A DNA stretch of 33,407 nt from assembly GCA_037969115.1 (NCBI GenBank), contig JBBKWQ010000026.1, forward strand, positions 1 to 33,407, written 5' to 3'. The DNA is from JBBKWQ01 sp037969115 (GTDB lineage: Bacteria > Actinomycetota > Acidimicrobiia > Acidimicrobiales > Ilumatobacteraceae). The notes beneath the pieces were generated by a model. The model was not told the origin of the DNA, made no database searches, and was given only the letters and a program-made list of their open reading frames with translations. How positions within the stretch are numbered: position 1 is the first letter of the stretch; each line of letters starts with the position of its first letter. Positions 22,455 through 30,042 of this stretch are shown here, piece after piece. The translations under genes and the position numbers were made by a program.

Positions 22455-23906
22455 ATGAACCGCATTGCAGCGACGCCGCTGATGCTCGCCGGCTTGCTCG
22501 GGATGGCATCGGCCTGTGCCGGCAGCGACGGCTCCGAACCGACGAATTCGGCGACGGCGACGGTCGAGGTGGCAACAACCGAGTCGTCGGCCGAGGCTGC
22601 CCAAACCACGGCACCCGCCGACACGGCGGGCACGGTCACCGACGACACCGCAGCTCCAGCCGCCGCGGACCGACTCGACGCATCTGGTCAGCTGGCATGG
22701 GTCCTCGATGTGCTCGCGTCACCCGAAGCTCCGGCGTTGGAGGAGTTCGAGGCCCACTTCGCACCCTCGTTCCTTCAGCTCGTGAGCCCGGACGAGCTCG
22801 TCGGAGGGCTGGCGCCCATTCTGGGGCAGTGGACGGTCGGGGAAGATGCGGGCGATGCGATCGCCCGGTCGGGGCTCATCGAGAGCGCCGACGGACTGAG
22901 ACTCCAGTTCGACATCGCGGTCGACCCCGCCAACGGTCTGATCACCGATTTGCTGTTCCGCCCTGCGTCACCGCTGCCCGACGGCCCGGTGACCGTAGAG
23001 TCGGTCGATGACGCGGTCGGCTCCATTGCGGCCCAGGCCGGATACGCACTGTTCGACACGTCCAGTGGTTCGTGCGAGCCGATCCACGAGCTCAACGCCG
23101 ATGAGCCGATGGCGATCGGCTCGGAGTTCAAGCTCTGGATCCTGATTGCACTCGCAGAGCAGATCGAGGCAGGAACGATCTCGTGGAGCGAAACGGTGAC
23201 CCTGAACGAGGAGGTCCGCGCCAACCCCGATGGTGACGTGGCGCAACGTCCGAACGGCACGGCCATTCCCGTGAGCGATCTCGCCGGCCTCATGATCTCG
23301 ATCTCGGACAACACCGCGACCGACATGCTGCTGGATCTGGTCGGACGCGAAGCCGTCGAGGACGTGATGGTGCGATTGGGTGTGTCGACGGCCGAGCGCA
23401 ACATCCCGCTCGTCGGCGCTCGTGAGATGTTCCTGCTCAAGTTCGACGCCGCGAACGCCGGCTACGCCGACCTCACGTCGGACGAGCGACGTTCGTATCT
23501 CGACGACACGCTCGCCGGTCAATCCTTCAGCCAGATCAGCGAGAGCGACATCCCGCCTCCGCCTTGGGACATCGACCGGCTCGAGTGGTACGCCACGCCG
23601 GACGACATCTGCAAGACATTCGTTCGGCTCGCTGAAATCTCGACGCGCGCCGGGATGTCACCCGTGGCCGAGGCGCTTGGCACGAATCCGGGTACGGAGA
23701 TCGATCGATCCAAGTGGGACACCGTCTGGTACAAGGGTGGATCCGAGCCGGGCGTGTTCGCGATGAGCTGGTATCTGGTCGATGTCGACGGAAACAGCGT
23801 GGTGGCCACGGGAGCGCTCAACGACAGCACCACGGTCTTCAGCGAGCTCGACGCGGCGTCGAAACTCCCCCTGATGATCGCCCTCGCCGAGGTGCTCCGG
23901 CCGTGA
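22455..23906 (+). CDS. LpqF-like serine hydrolase lipoprotein (class A beta-lactamase fold)
   Basis: The 483-residue protein starts with a lipoprotein-like signal (lipid-attachment candidate Cys21) and a Ser/Thr/Ala-rich linker. Residues about 75-180 form an NTF2/ketosteroid-isomerase-like domain, and residues about 185-483 a class A beta-lactamase-like domain with SEFK (Ser223, Lys226), SDN (284-286) and KGG (427-429). This two-domain layout is that of mycobacterial LpqF and clavulanate-cluster Orf12. It probably acts on the outer face of the membrane as an esterase or peptidase-like hydrolase; beta-lactam resistance cannot be inferred, since the KTG triad is replaced by KGG. The start is supported by TAGTCT exactly 6 nt upstream. 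Confidence 0.87.
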   Translation: MNRIAATPLMLAGLLGMASACAGSDGSEPTNSATATVEVATTESSAEAAQTTAPADTAGTVTDDTAAPAAADRLDASGQLAWVLDVLASPEAPALEEFEAHFAPSFLQLVSPDELVGGLAPILGQWTVGEDAGDAIARSGLIESADGLRLQFDIAVDPANGLITDLLFRPASPLPDGPVTVESVDDAVGSIAAQAGYALFDTSSGSCEPIHELNADEPMAIGSEFKLWILIALAEQIEAGTISWSETVTLNEEVRANPDGDVAQRPNGTAIPVSDLAGLMISISDNTATDMLLDLVGREAVEDVMVRLGVSTAERNIPLVGAREMFLLKFDAANAGYADLTSDERRSYLDDTLAGQSFSQISESDIPPPPWDIDRLEWYATPDDICKTFVRLAEISTRAGMSPVAEALGTNPGTEIDRSKWDTVWYKGGSEPGVFAMSWYLVDVDGNSVVATGALNDSTTVFSELDAASKLPLMIALAEVLRP

Positions 23907-23917
23907 CGATCGATCGT
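23906..23917. terminator. 12-bp palindrome at the end of the LpqF-like gene
   Basis: ACGATCGATCGT is perfectly palindromic and begins at the last base of the stop codon, between two convergent genes. It may act as a weak terminator; a further copy of CGATCGAT lies about 20 bp on. Confidence 0.35.
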
Positions 23918-23945
23918 GTCGGAAGCGGCCGATCGATGTTCGGCG

Positions 23946-24992
23946 TCAGGTTGCGAGTGCCTCGGCCACGCGTTCGAGCGCTGCGTCGACCTCGTCGTCG
24001 GTGGTCTGGAAACTGGTGACGAATCGGACCACGCCGGGTCGGATGCGATAGAAGAGCAGGCCCGCCGCTTCGAGCTTTCCGGCGACCGTGTCGGGGATGT
24101 TCGCGAACACCATGTTGACGTCCGCACGGTTCACCAGCCTGACGCCGAGTTCCTGAAGGCCCGCGGCCAACCTCGTCATTGCGTCATTCGACCGTGCGGC
24201 GAGGTCGAGCCAGAGGCCGTCGGTGAGATAACGCTCGATCTGTACCGATTGGAACCGCATCTTCGACGCCACGTGCCCCGATCGTTTCGTTCGGTACACG
24301 AGTTCGGCTGACGCATCACGGTCGAAGCTCACGACGGCGTCGGTACTCAGTGCGCCGTTCTTGGTGGCACCGAGTGTGAGCATGTCGACGCCGGCTCCGG
24401 TGGTCAACTCGGCGGCCGAGCAGCCGAGCGTGACGATCGCGTTGGCGAGCCGCGCTCCGTCGAGGTGCACGCGCAACCCACGATCGTGGGCGATTTCGGC
24501 AAGCGCACGTACCTCGGCGACCGAATACACCGTGCCCATGTCGGTGGGACAGGTCAACGACAGCACGCTGGGCTGAGAGTGATGTGGGTCGCCCCACCGC
24601 ACCGCGTCGAGCGCTGCCGACAAGGTCTCTGGTTGGACCCGGAAGTCGTCGCCCGCCATGCCACGCATCACCGCGCCGCCGCCGAGCAGCGACGTCGCCC
24701 CACATTCGCTCTGCAAGATGTGGGCCGACTCGTGACACAGCACAGCACCCCAGGGTGGACACAACGCCGTGAGCCCCAACGCGTTGCCGGCAGTGCCGCT
24801 GACGACCGGAAAGACCTGGGCATCGTGGTGTTCGAAGACCTGACGAGCTACGCCTTGGAGTCGTTCGGTCCAGTCATCGGCACCGTAGGCGAGGGCGGAC
24901 CCGGCGTTGGCACGCGAGACAGCGTCGAAGATCTCGACCGCGACACCAGCGGCGTTGTCGCTTCGCAATTCGATCTCGGACAGATGATTCAT
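23946..24992 (-). CDS. ltaE: Threonine aldolase-family PLP enzyme
   Basis: This 348-residue fold-type I PLP enzyme would cleave L-threonine or L-allo-threonine to glycine and acetaldehyde. Features are LRSDNAAG at the start (residues 9-16), FPVVSGTAGNALGL for phosphate binding, RVHLDGARLANA with the PLP-ring Asp178, and LGATKNGA with Lys211. The length and the C-terminal small domain (residues about 250-348) agree with low-specificity threonine aldolases, although the beta-hydroxy amino acid actually used is not decided by sequence. The ATG has GAAGAG 9-10 nt upstream and a -10 (TAGATT) about 40 nt upstream, so it is leadered. It is divergent from the sterol-desaturase-family gene. Confidence 0.9.
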   Translation of the reverse strand: MNHLSEIELRSDNAAGVAVEIFDAVSRANAGSALAYGADDWTERLQGVARQVFEHHDAQVFPVVSGTAGNALGLTALCPPWGAVLCHESAHILQSECGATSLLGGGAVMRGMAGDDFRVQPETLSAALDAVRWGDPHHSQPSVLSLTCPTDMGTVYSVAEVRALAEIAHDRGLRVHLDGARLANAIVTLGCSAAELTTGAGVDMLTLGATKNGALSTDAVVSFDRDASAELVYRTKRSGHVASKMRFQSVQIERYLTDGLWLDLAARSNDAMTRLAAGLQELGVRLVNRADVNMVFANIPDTVAGKLEAAGLLFYRIRPGVVRFVTSFQTTDDEVDAALERVAEALAT

Positions 24993-25028
24993 GCTGGTTG
25001 CTCTTCGATCTGGAGGGCCGTCGCGAAG

Positions 25029-25034
25029 AATCTA
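25029..25034 (-). promoter_or_regulatory. -10 element of the threonine aldolase gene
   Basis: TAGATT on the minus strand predicts a transcript start near 25022 and a leader of about 30 nt with GAAGAG. Confidence 0.45.
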
Positions 25035-25087
25035 CCGGGGCGCTGTGGCGTCCGGGTACGACCAGATCGGCGATCGACAAATATCGA

Positions 25088-25118
25088 AACCCCCTAGGTG
25101 TGCGTAGGGGTTATCCCC
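25088..25118. promoter_or_regulatory. Competing short hairpins upstream of the sterol-desaturase-family gene
   Basis: CCCCTA (25091-25096) pairs with TAGGGG (25105-25110), extended by AA/TT across one bulged C. The same GGGG (25107-25110) can instead pair with CCCC (25115-25118) across TTAT. The two folds are mutually exclusive; whether they act as an operator or RNA switch is unknown. Confidence 0.35.
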
Positions 25119-25135
25119 GATTTCGCCCGGTCGAC

Positions 25136-25155
25136 GGGTCCACGAGAGTGGACCC
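25136..25155. repeat. Perfect inverted repeat containing the candidate start codon
   Basis: GGGTCCAC-GAGA-GTGGACCC has 8-bp arms and a 4-nt loop. The right arm contains the GTG at 25148. Folded in RNA it would bury that start, leaving the in-frame GTG at 25157 just outside. Confidence 0.5.
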
Positions 25156-25990
25156 CGTGTTCAACAACTGGATCAACTGGTACATCGACCACGCCGCACT
25201 CCTCTTCACGGTGCTGGTGGTGACGGCCGTCGCTATGGAGCAGATCCATCGCCGGCTGCGCGGGCGAGATCCCGAGTCGAAGTCGATGGCGACGACGTTC
25301 GCTTCTGGTTTGGCGTTTCTGATCGTCAAGGGCATCGTCGGCAAGCTGGCCATCACGACGCTGGCGCTGTTCGTCTTCGACCACTTCCGGCTGCTCACGC
25401 TCGATCTGTCGAACACCTGGGTGTGGGTCGCCGTCTTCGTCGCCCGCGACTTCATCTACTACTGGGTGCACCGCGCCGAACACAGCATCAGGGTGCTGTG
25501 GGCGTCGCACATGGTGCATCATTCGCCGGAGACGATCGGCTTCGTCACGGCGCTGCGGGTTCCGTGGATGGAGGCGGTGTACAAGCCGTGGTTCGGTCTC
25601 TGGCTACCGCTGATCGGCTTTCACCCGTTCGCTGCGATCGCCATGGACGTCTTTGCCGCCACGATCGCTCAGCTCTATCACACCGAAGCGATCCGCCGAA
25701 TTCCCGTCCTCGAGCACATCTTCGTGACACCGTCGACGCACCGGGTGCACCATGGTTCGAACGCCCAGTACATCGACAAGAATTTCGGCGCCGTGTTCAT
25801 CGTGTGGGACCGGCTCTTCGGCACCTTCCAGCCGGAAACCGTTCCGGTGGTGTACGGAATCGGTCCCGACAAGCGGATCGACACTCCCGCAGCCGCCCTC
25901 GTCGGTGGTTACCCGGCGTTGGTCGATGCCATGCGGCCGATGACGACCTGGTCGCAGCGTGTCCGTTTCGCGATGTCGGCGCCCGGATGA
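25148..25990 (+). CDS. Sterol desaturase / fatty acid hydroxylase family membrane protein
   Basis: The 280-residue protein has several hydrophobic segments and the di-iron histidine signature: HRAEH (about residue 106-110), HMVHH (about 119-123) and HRVHH (about 200-204), plus a further histidine near LYHTEAIRR. It should be an O2-dependent membrane hydroxylase or desaturase of a lipid or sterol-like substrate; the substrate is unknown. A TTG-initiated extension upstream is unlikely. GTG 25148 is used because the N-terminus MDPVFNNWINWYIDHAA fits the family; GTG 25157 is an alternative. An unusual inverted repeat covers the start. It converges with icd. Confidence 0.86.
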   Translation: MDPVFNNWINWYIDHAALLFTVLVVTAVAMEQIHRRLRGRDPESKSMATTFASGLAFLIVKGIVGKLAITTLALFVFDHFRLLTLDLSNTWVWVAVFVARDFIYYWVHRAEHSIRVLWASHMVHHSPETIGFVTALRVPWMEAVYKPWFGLWLPLIGFHPFAAIAMDVFAATIAQLYHTEAIRRIPVLEHIFVTPSTHRVHHGSNAQYIDKNFGAVFIVWDRLFGTFQPETVPVVYGIGPDKRIDTPAAALVGGYPALVDAMRPMTTWSQRVRFAMSAPG

Positions 25991-26012
25991 GTGTTCGTGC
26001 GCCGACGCGGAC

Positions 26013-28241
26013 TCAGACGAGTTGTGCGAGTGCTTTCGTGAACGTTCGGCTCGGACGCATGGCCGCAGTCGCCTTGGCCGAATCGGGCGCGAAATATCCG
26101 CCGATGTCCATCGGTGACCCCTGAACCGAGATCAATTCGTCGACGATGGTCGCCTCGTTGTCGGCCAGTGCCTCGGCAACGGGCGCGAATCGTGCCGCGA
26201 GATCGGGGTCAGCGGTTTGTTCGACCAGGGCCTGAGCCCAGTACAACGCCAGGTAGTAGTGGCTCCCACGATTGTCGATCTCGTTCACCTTGCGTGACGG
26301 CGATCTGCCCTCCATGAGCACACGACCGGTTGCCGTGTCGAGCGTGTCGGCGAGCACCTGTGCGCCGCTGTTGCCGCTCGTCGTCGCAAGGTGCTCGAGC
26401 GAAACGGCGAGCGCCAGGAACTCACCGAGCGAATCCCAGCGGAGATGGTTCTCCTTCAGGAACTGCTGTACGTGTTTCGGGGCGGATCCGCCGGCGCCGG
26501 TTTCGAACAGACCTCCGCCGTTCATCAGCGGCACGACCGACAACATCTTGGCGCTGGTGCCGAGTTCGAGGATGGGGAACAAGTCGGTGAGGTAGTCGCG
26601 CAGGACGTTGCCGGTGACCGAGATCGTGTCGAGCCCACGCCGTATCCGATCGATGGAGAACACCGTGGCATCGACCGGCGACATGATCTCGATCTGAAGA
26701 CCTTCGGTGTCGTGATCACCCAGATAGTGCCGGACCTTCTTGATGAGCTGGGCATCGTGCGCCCGGCCCTCGTCGAGCCAGAAGATCGTCGGCGAACCGG
26801 TGACGCGTGCACGCGTGACCGCGAGTTTCACCCAGTCCTGGATGGGGAGGTCCTTCGCCTGGCACATACGCCAGATGTCACCGTGAGCGACGTCGTGTTG
26901 CATCACGGTCTCGCCCGCCTGATCGACGACCCGCACCAGACCGTCGGCAGCAATCTCGAACGTCTTGTTGTGCGACCCGTATTCCTCGGCCTTCTGTGCC
27001 ATGAGCCCGACGTTCGCAACCGAACCCATCGTGGTCGGGTCGTACGCGCCGTTGGCCCTGCAGTCGTCGATGACCGCTTGGTAGACGCCGGCGTAGCTGC
27101 TGTCGGGAATAACGGCCTTCGTGTCCTGCTGGTTGCCGTGGCTGTTCCACATCTGACCCGACGTCCGGATCATGGCCGGCATCGACGCGTCGACGATCAC
27201 GTCGCTCGGCACGTGCAGGTTGGTGATGCCGCGGTCGGAATCGACCATCGCGATGTCAGGCCCTGCAACGTATGCGGCGTGGATGTCGGCCTCGATTGAC
27301 GCCCGCTCGTGCTCGGGCATGTTCGCGACGATGCTCAGTACCCCGCCGAGTCCGTTGTTCGCATTGGCTCCCGCAGCAGCGAGCGCCGCGCCGTGCTTCT
27401 CGAACACGTCGGCGAAGAAGACCTTGACGCCGTGACCGAAGATGATCGGATCGGAGACCTTCATCATGGTCGCCTTCAGGTGCAACGAGAACAGCACGCC
27501 CTGCTCACGTGCGTCGGCAATCTGTTCGCCGAGGAACGCCACGAGGGCTTGCTTGGTCATGACGGTCGCGTCGACCACCTCGCCGGCGAGCACGGGCACC
27601 GATTCCTTGAGGACGGTGATCGATCCGTCAGCGGCGACGTGTTCGATGCGGAGCACGTCGTCGCCGGCGAGGGTGACCGACTGTTCGTTCGACTTGAAGT
27701 CACCGCTCGACATCGTGGAGACGTGCGTTTTCGAGTCGGGAGACCAGACACCCATCGAGTGTGGATTCCTGCGGGCGAACTCCTTGACGGCCTTTGGTGC
27801 ACGCCGGTCGGAGTTACCTTCACGGAGCACCGGGTTCACAGCACTGCCCTTGATCCGGTCGTACTTCGCCTTGATGTCGTGCTCAGCCGGAGTCGACGGG
27901 TGATCGGGATAGTCGGGCAGGGCGTAGCCCTTGGCCTGGAGTTCGGCGACGGCGGCCTTGAGCTGTGGCATCGAAGCGCTGATGTTGGGCAGCTTGTTGA
28001 TGTTGGCCTCGGGCGTCGTGGCCAGCGCGCCCAGCTCGGCGAGAGCATCGTCGATCCGCTGATCGTCGGTCAGCGAGTCGGGAAAGGCTGCGAGGATCCG
28101 GCCGGCCAGTGAGATGTCGCGGGTCTGCACCGACACACCCGCCGCTGACGCGAATGCTTCGATGACGGGCAACAATGAGTAGGTCGCCAGCGCCGGTGCC
28201 TCGTCGGTGAAGGTGTAGATGATCTTCGGGCTGTCAGTCAT
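26013..28241 (-). CDS. icd: Isocitrate dehydrogenase (NADP+), monomeric type
   Basis: The 742-residue product matches the monomeric IDH-II family in length and sequence. It starts with KIIYTFTDEAPALATYSLLP, has the conserved YPDHP and RRAPKAVKEFARRNPHSMG regions, VSTMSSGDFKSNEQSVTL, FFADVFEKHGAALAAAGANA, the IRTSGQMWNSHGNQQDTKAV substrate region and LDEGRAHDAQLIKKVRHYL. It oxidises isocitrate to 2-oxoglutarate with NADP+ in the TCA cycle and is a major NADPH source. The ATG at 28241 is the conserved start, with GGAAG shortly upstream; an extension to 28274 lacks similarity. It is convergent with the sterol-desaturase-family gene and follows the 2TM gene by 134 bp on the same strand. Confidence 0.97.
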   Translation of the reverse strand: MTDSPKIIYTFTDEAPALATYSLLPVIEAFASAAGVSVQTRDISLAGRILAAFPDSLTDDQRIDDALAELGALATTPEANINKLPNISASMPQLKAAVAELQAKGYALPDYPDHPSTPAEHDIKAKYDRIKGSAVNPVLREGNSDRRAPKAVKEFARRNPHSMGVWSPDSKTHVSTMSSGDFKSNEQSVTLAGDDVLRIEHVAADGSITVLKESVPVLAGEVVDATVMTKQALVAFLGEQIADAREQGVLFSLHLKATMMKVSDPIIFGHGVKVFFADVFEKHGAALAAAGANANNGLGGVLSIVANMPEHERASIEADIHAAYVAGPDIAMVDSDRGITNLHVPSDVIVDASMPAMIRTSGQMWNSHGNQQDTKAVIPDSSYAGVYQAVIDDCRANGAYDPTTMGSVANVGLMAQKAEEYGSHNKTFEIAADGLVRVVDQAGETVMQHDVAHGDIWRMCQAKDLPIQDWVKLAVTRARVTGSPTIFWLDEGRAHDAQLIKKVRHYLGDHDTEGLQIEIMSPVDATVFSIDRIRRGLDTISVTGNVLRDYLTDLFPILELGTSAKMLSVVPLMNGGGLFETGAGGSAPKHVQQFLKENHLRWDSLGEFLALAVSLEHLATTSGNSGAQVLADTLDTATGRVLMEGRSPSRKVNEIDNRGSHYYLALYWAQALVEQTADPDLAARFAPVAEALADNEATIVDELISVQGSPMDIGGYFAPDSAKATAAMRPSRTFTKALAQLV

Positions 28242-28375
28242 GAGTCTTCCGTTCGGGGCGGCAGGCGGGGGCACGTATCGGCGCGGCGTGAAGCCGACCG
28301 AATGTCGAGGTTATCTGTCTCGCCCGTCGCTGACGGAAGTCGCCCGTCGACCAGCTCGATCGCCCTGAACGGTCG

Positions 28376-28669
28376 TTACTTCGGTTGTGTGGTGGTTCTC
28401 GTCTCCTCGTCGAGGTACTGCTGCGTCTTGCGTTGTTCCAGTTGTCGTCCGTCGATGAGGTACGCGAGCGCGTGGAACGCCAGCGCCAAGCCCCACGCCG
28501 CGGTGATCCAGAACGACCACTGCGCGCCGCTCTGGCCGAGGGCGAGATCGAGCGTCCAGAAGAACGCGTTGATGATGACGAACACTCCGACGTGCCAAGC
28601 CAGCCCCGACAGGTACTTGGCGCGATCGGAAGCTCGTGTTTCTACGGTGGACTGCTCGGTGGCGACCAC
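28376..28669 (-). CDS. 2TM-domain small membrane protein
   Basis: The 97-residue protein has two hydrophobic helices at about residues 24-42 and 52-72 with short charged termini and an N-terminal RAKYLSGLAWHVGVFVIINA segment typical of the 2TM family (PF13239), which sometimes accompanies sensor histidine kinases but here stands alone. It should lie in the inner membrane with both ends in the cytoplasm; its role is unknown. The GTG at 28669 has AAAGGAG 7 nt upstream, one of the strongest ribosome-binding sites here. It is divergent from the aminotransferase gene and may be co-transcribed with icd. Confidence 0.8.
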   Translation of the reverse strand: MVATEQSTVETRASDRAKYLSGLAWHVGVFVIINAFFWTLDLALGQSGAQWSFWITAAWGLALAFHALAYLIDGRQLEQRKTQQYLDEETRTTTQPK

Positions 28670-28756
28670 GAGTATCTCCTTTCGTTGCGGAGAATCAATT
28701 GTCTCGCCACGGCCGTCATCGGGCCAGGGTCCTTGGTCACGGTCGGTCGCCGGTGC

Positions 28757-28768
28757 TAGATCAGTGGC
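28757..28768 (+). promoter_or_regulatory. Candidate leaderless -10 for the aminotransferase
   Basis: TAGATC (28757-28762), six bases, then the GTG at 28769; only the last base differs from TANNNT. Confidence 0.45.
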
Positions 28769-29962
28769 GTGGGTTCTTCTCTACGTTTCGGTCGGCCGAT
28801 GGTGGCGATCCCCGGACCGTCGATCGTGCCCGATCGCGTGCTTGCGGCGATGCACCAGCCAATGAGCGACATCTATGCCGGGCCGGTCGCCGACCTGTCG
28901 TGGCAACTCGTCGACGAGTTGTCGCTTCTCGCCCGCACGAGCGGGCACGCCTACATCGTGATGGGCAACGGCCACGCCGCTTGGCAGATGGCGATCTGCA
29001 ACACCATGTCGCGTGGCGATCGTGTGCTCGTGCTCGAGTCGGGTGTGTTCGCCGGAATCTGGGGTGAGATGGCCAAGACCTCTGGGGTCGATGTGGAGGT
29101 GGTGCGCTCACCCGATGGGCATCCTTTCGACCCCGACGAACTCGAGATGCTTCTGCGGGCCGATCGAGACCGTGCGATCAAAGCGGTGCTCACTGTGCAC
29201 ACCGACACGGCCAGCTCGGTCCGCAACGACATCGAAGCGCTGCGACGCGCCATCGACGATGCGGGGCATCCGGCATTGTTCATGGTCGACTGCATCGCGT
29301 CGCTCGGCTGCGAGCGGTTCGAGATGGACGAGTGGGGTGTCGACGTGACGGTCGCCGCATCACAAAAGGGTCTGATGATGCCGCCCGGGCTCTCGTTCTG
29401 TTGGGCCAATGCCAGGGCTCTGGCAGCCGTGGAGCATGCTGATCTGACGACCGGCTACTTCGATTGGCCGGCTCGCACCGACCCCGAGGCCGTGTACATG
29501 CTCTTCCACGGGACACCTCCGATCCCGCATCTCTATGGCCTGCGCGCCGCGCTCGACATGATCGCCGAGGAGGGTCTCGACAACGTGTGGCACCGACACG
29601 AAGTCCTCGCCGACGCCGTGCGGGCCGCGGTCGAGGCCTGGTCGACGCGCGACGGCATCGGCTTCCACATCGCCGATGAGCGCGCGCGTTCGCACTCCGT
29701 CACCACCATCACGACGGGACGGATCGACGCCAACGAGTTGCGTCGCGTGTGTGAGGAGCAGGCGGGACTCACGCTGGGGTTGGGTGTCGGCGGTGACCAT
29801 GCGAGACGGTTCCGCATCGGCCACATGGGACACCTCAACCCACCGATGATCCTCGGAACCATTGCCACGGTCGAAGCCGCACTGGTGTCGATGCGGGCGT
29901 CGCTGGGCAGTTCGGGCGCGGCTGCGGCTGCGGCGTCGATCGCCAGGGCGCTCGCTGATTAG
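28769..29962 (+). CDS. Class V aminotransferase (alanine/serine-glyoxylate type)
   Basis: The 397-residue protein is a fold-type I PLP enzyme: AIPGPSIVPDRVLAAM at the N-terminus, IVMGNGHAAWQMAICN for cofactor binding, ALFMVDCIASLGCERFEMDE with the PLP-ring Asp, and VAASQKGLMMPPGLSF with the Schiff-base Lys200, the signature of serine-glyoxylate/alanine-glyoxylate aminotransferases. GHMGHLNPPMILG near the C-terminus is also typical. It would move an amino group to glyoxylate, giving glycine, or act in a related route; the amino donor is not decided. The GTG start has a near-consensus -10 (TAGATC) 6 nt upstream. Threonine aldolase nearby also makes glycine, but it is a separate unit. Confidence 0.9.
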   Translation: MGSSLRFGRPMVAIPGPSIVPDRVLAAMHQPMSDIYAGPVADLSWQLVDELSLLARTSGHAYIVMGNGHAAWQMAICNTMSRGDRVLVLESGVFAGIWGEMAKTSGVDVEVVRSPDGHPFDPDELEMLLRADRDRAIKAVLTVHTDTASSVRNDIEALRRAIDDAGHPALFMVDCIASLGCERFEMDEWGVDVTVAASQKGLMMPPGLSFCWANARALAAVEHADLTTGYFDWPARTDPEAVYMLFHGTPPIPHLYGLRAALDMIAEEGLDNVWHRHEVLADAVRAAVEAWSTRDGIGFHIADERARSHSVTTITTGRIDANELRRVCEEQAGLTLGLGVGGDHARRFRIGHMGHLNPPMILGTIATVEAALVSMRASLGSSGAAAAAASIARALAD

Positions 29963-30030
29963 CTCGCCGGCATCGGGCGACGACGTGGCTGGTCCGGTGA
30001 ACGCGGTGTTCGATTCAACCGGAAACTCGG

Positions 30031-30042
30031 AAGAATGGCCCT
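30031..30042 (+). promoter_or_regulatory. Candidate leaderless -10 for hrpA
   Basis: AAGAAT (30031-30036), six bases, then the GTG at 30043; the same arrangement precedes the LacI-family gene. Confidence 0.4.

Noticed and set aside
26391..28112. Long plus-strand open frames opposite icd
   Set aside because: They are antisense shadows rich in Asp, His, Val and Arg; icd on the minus strand is unmistakable.
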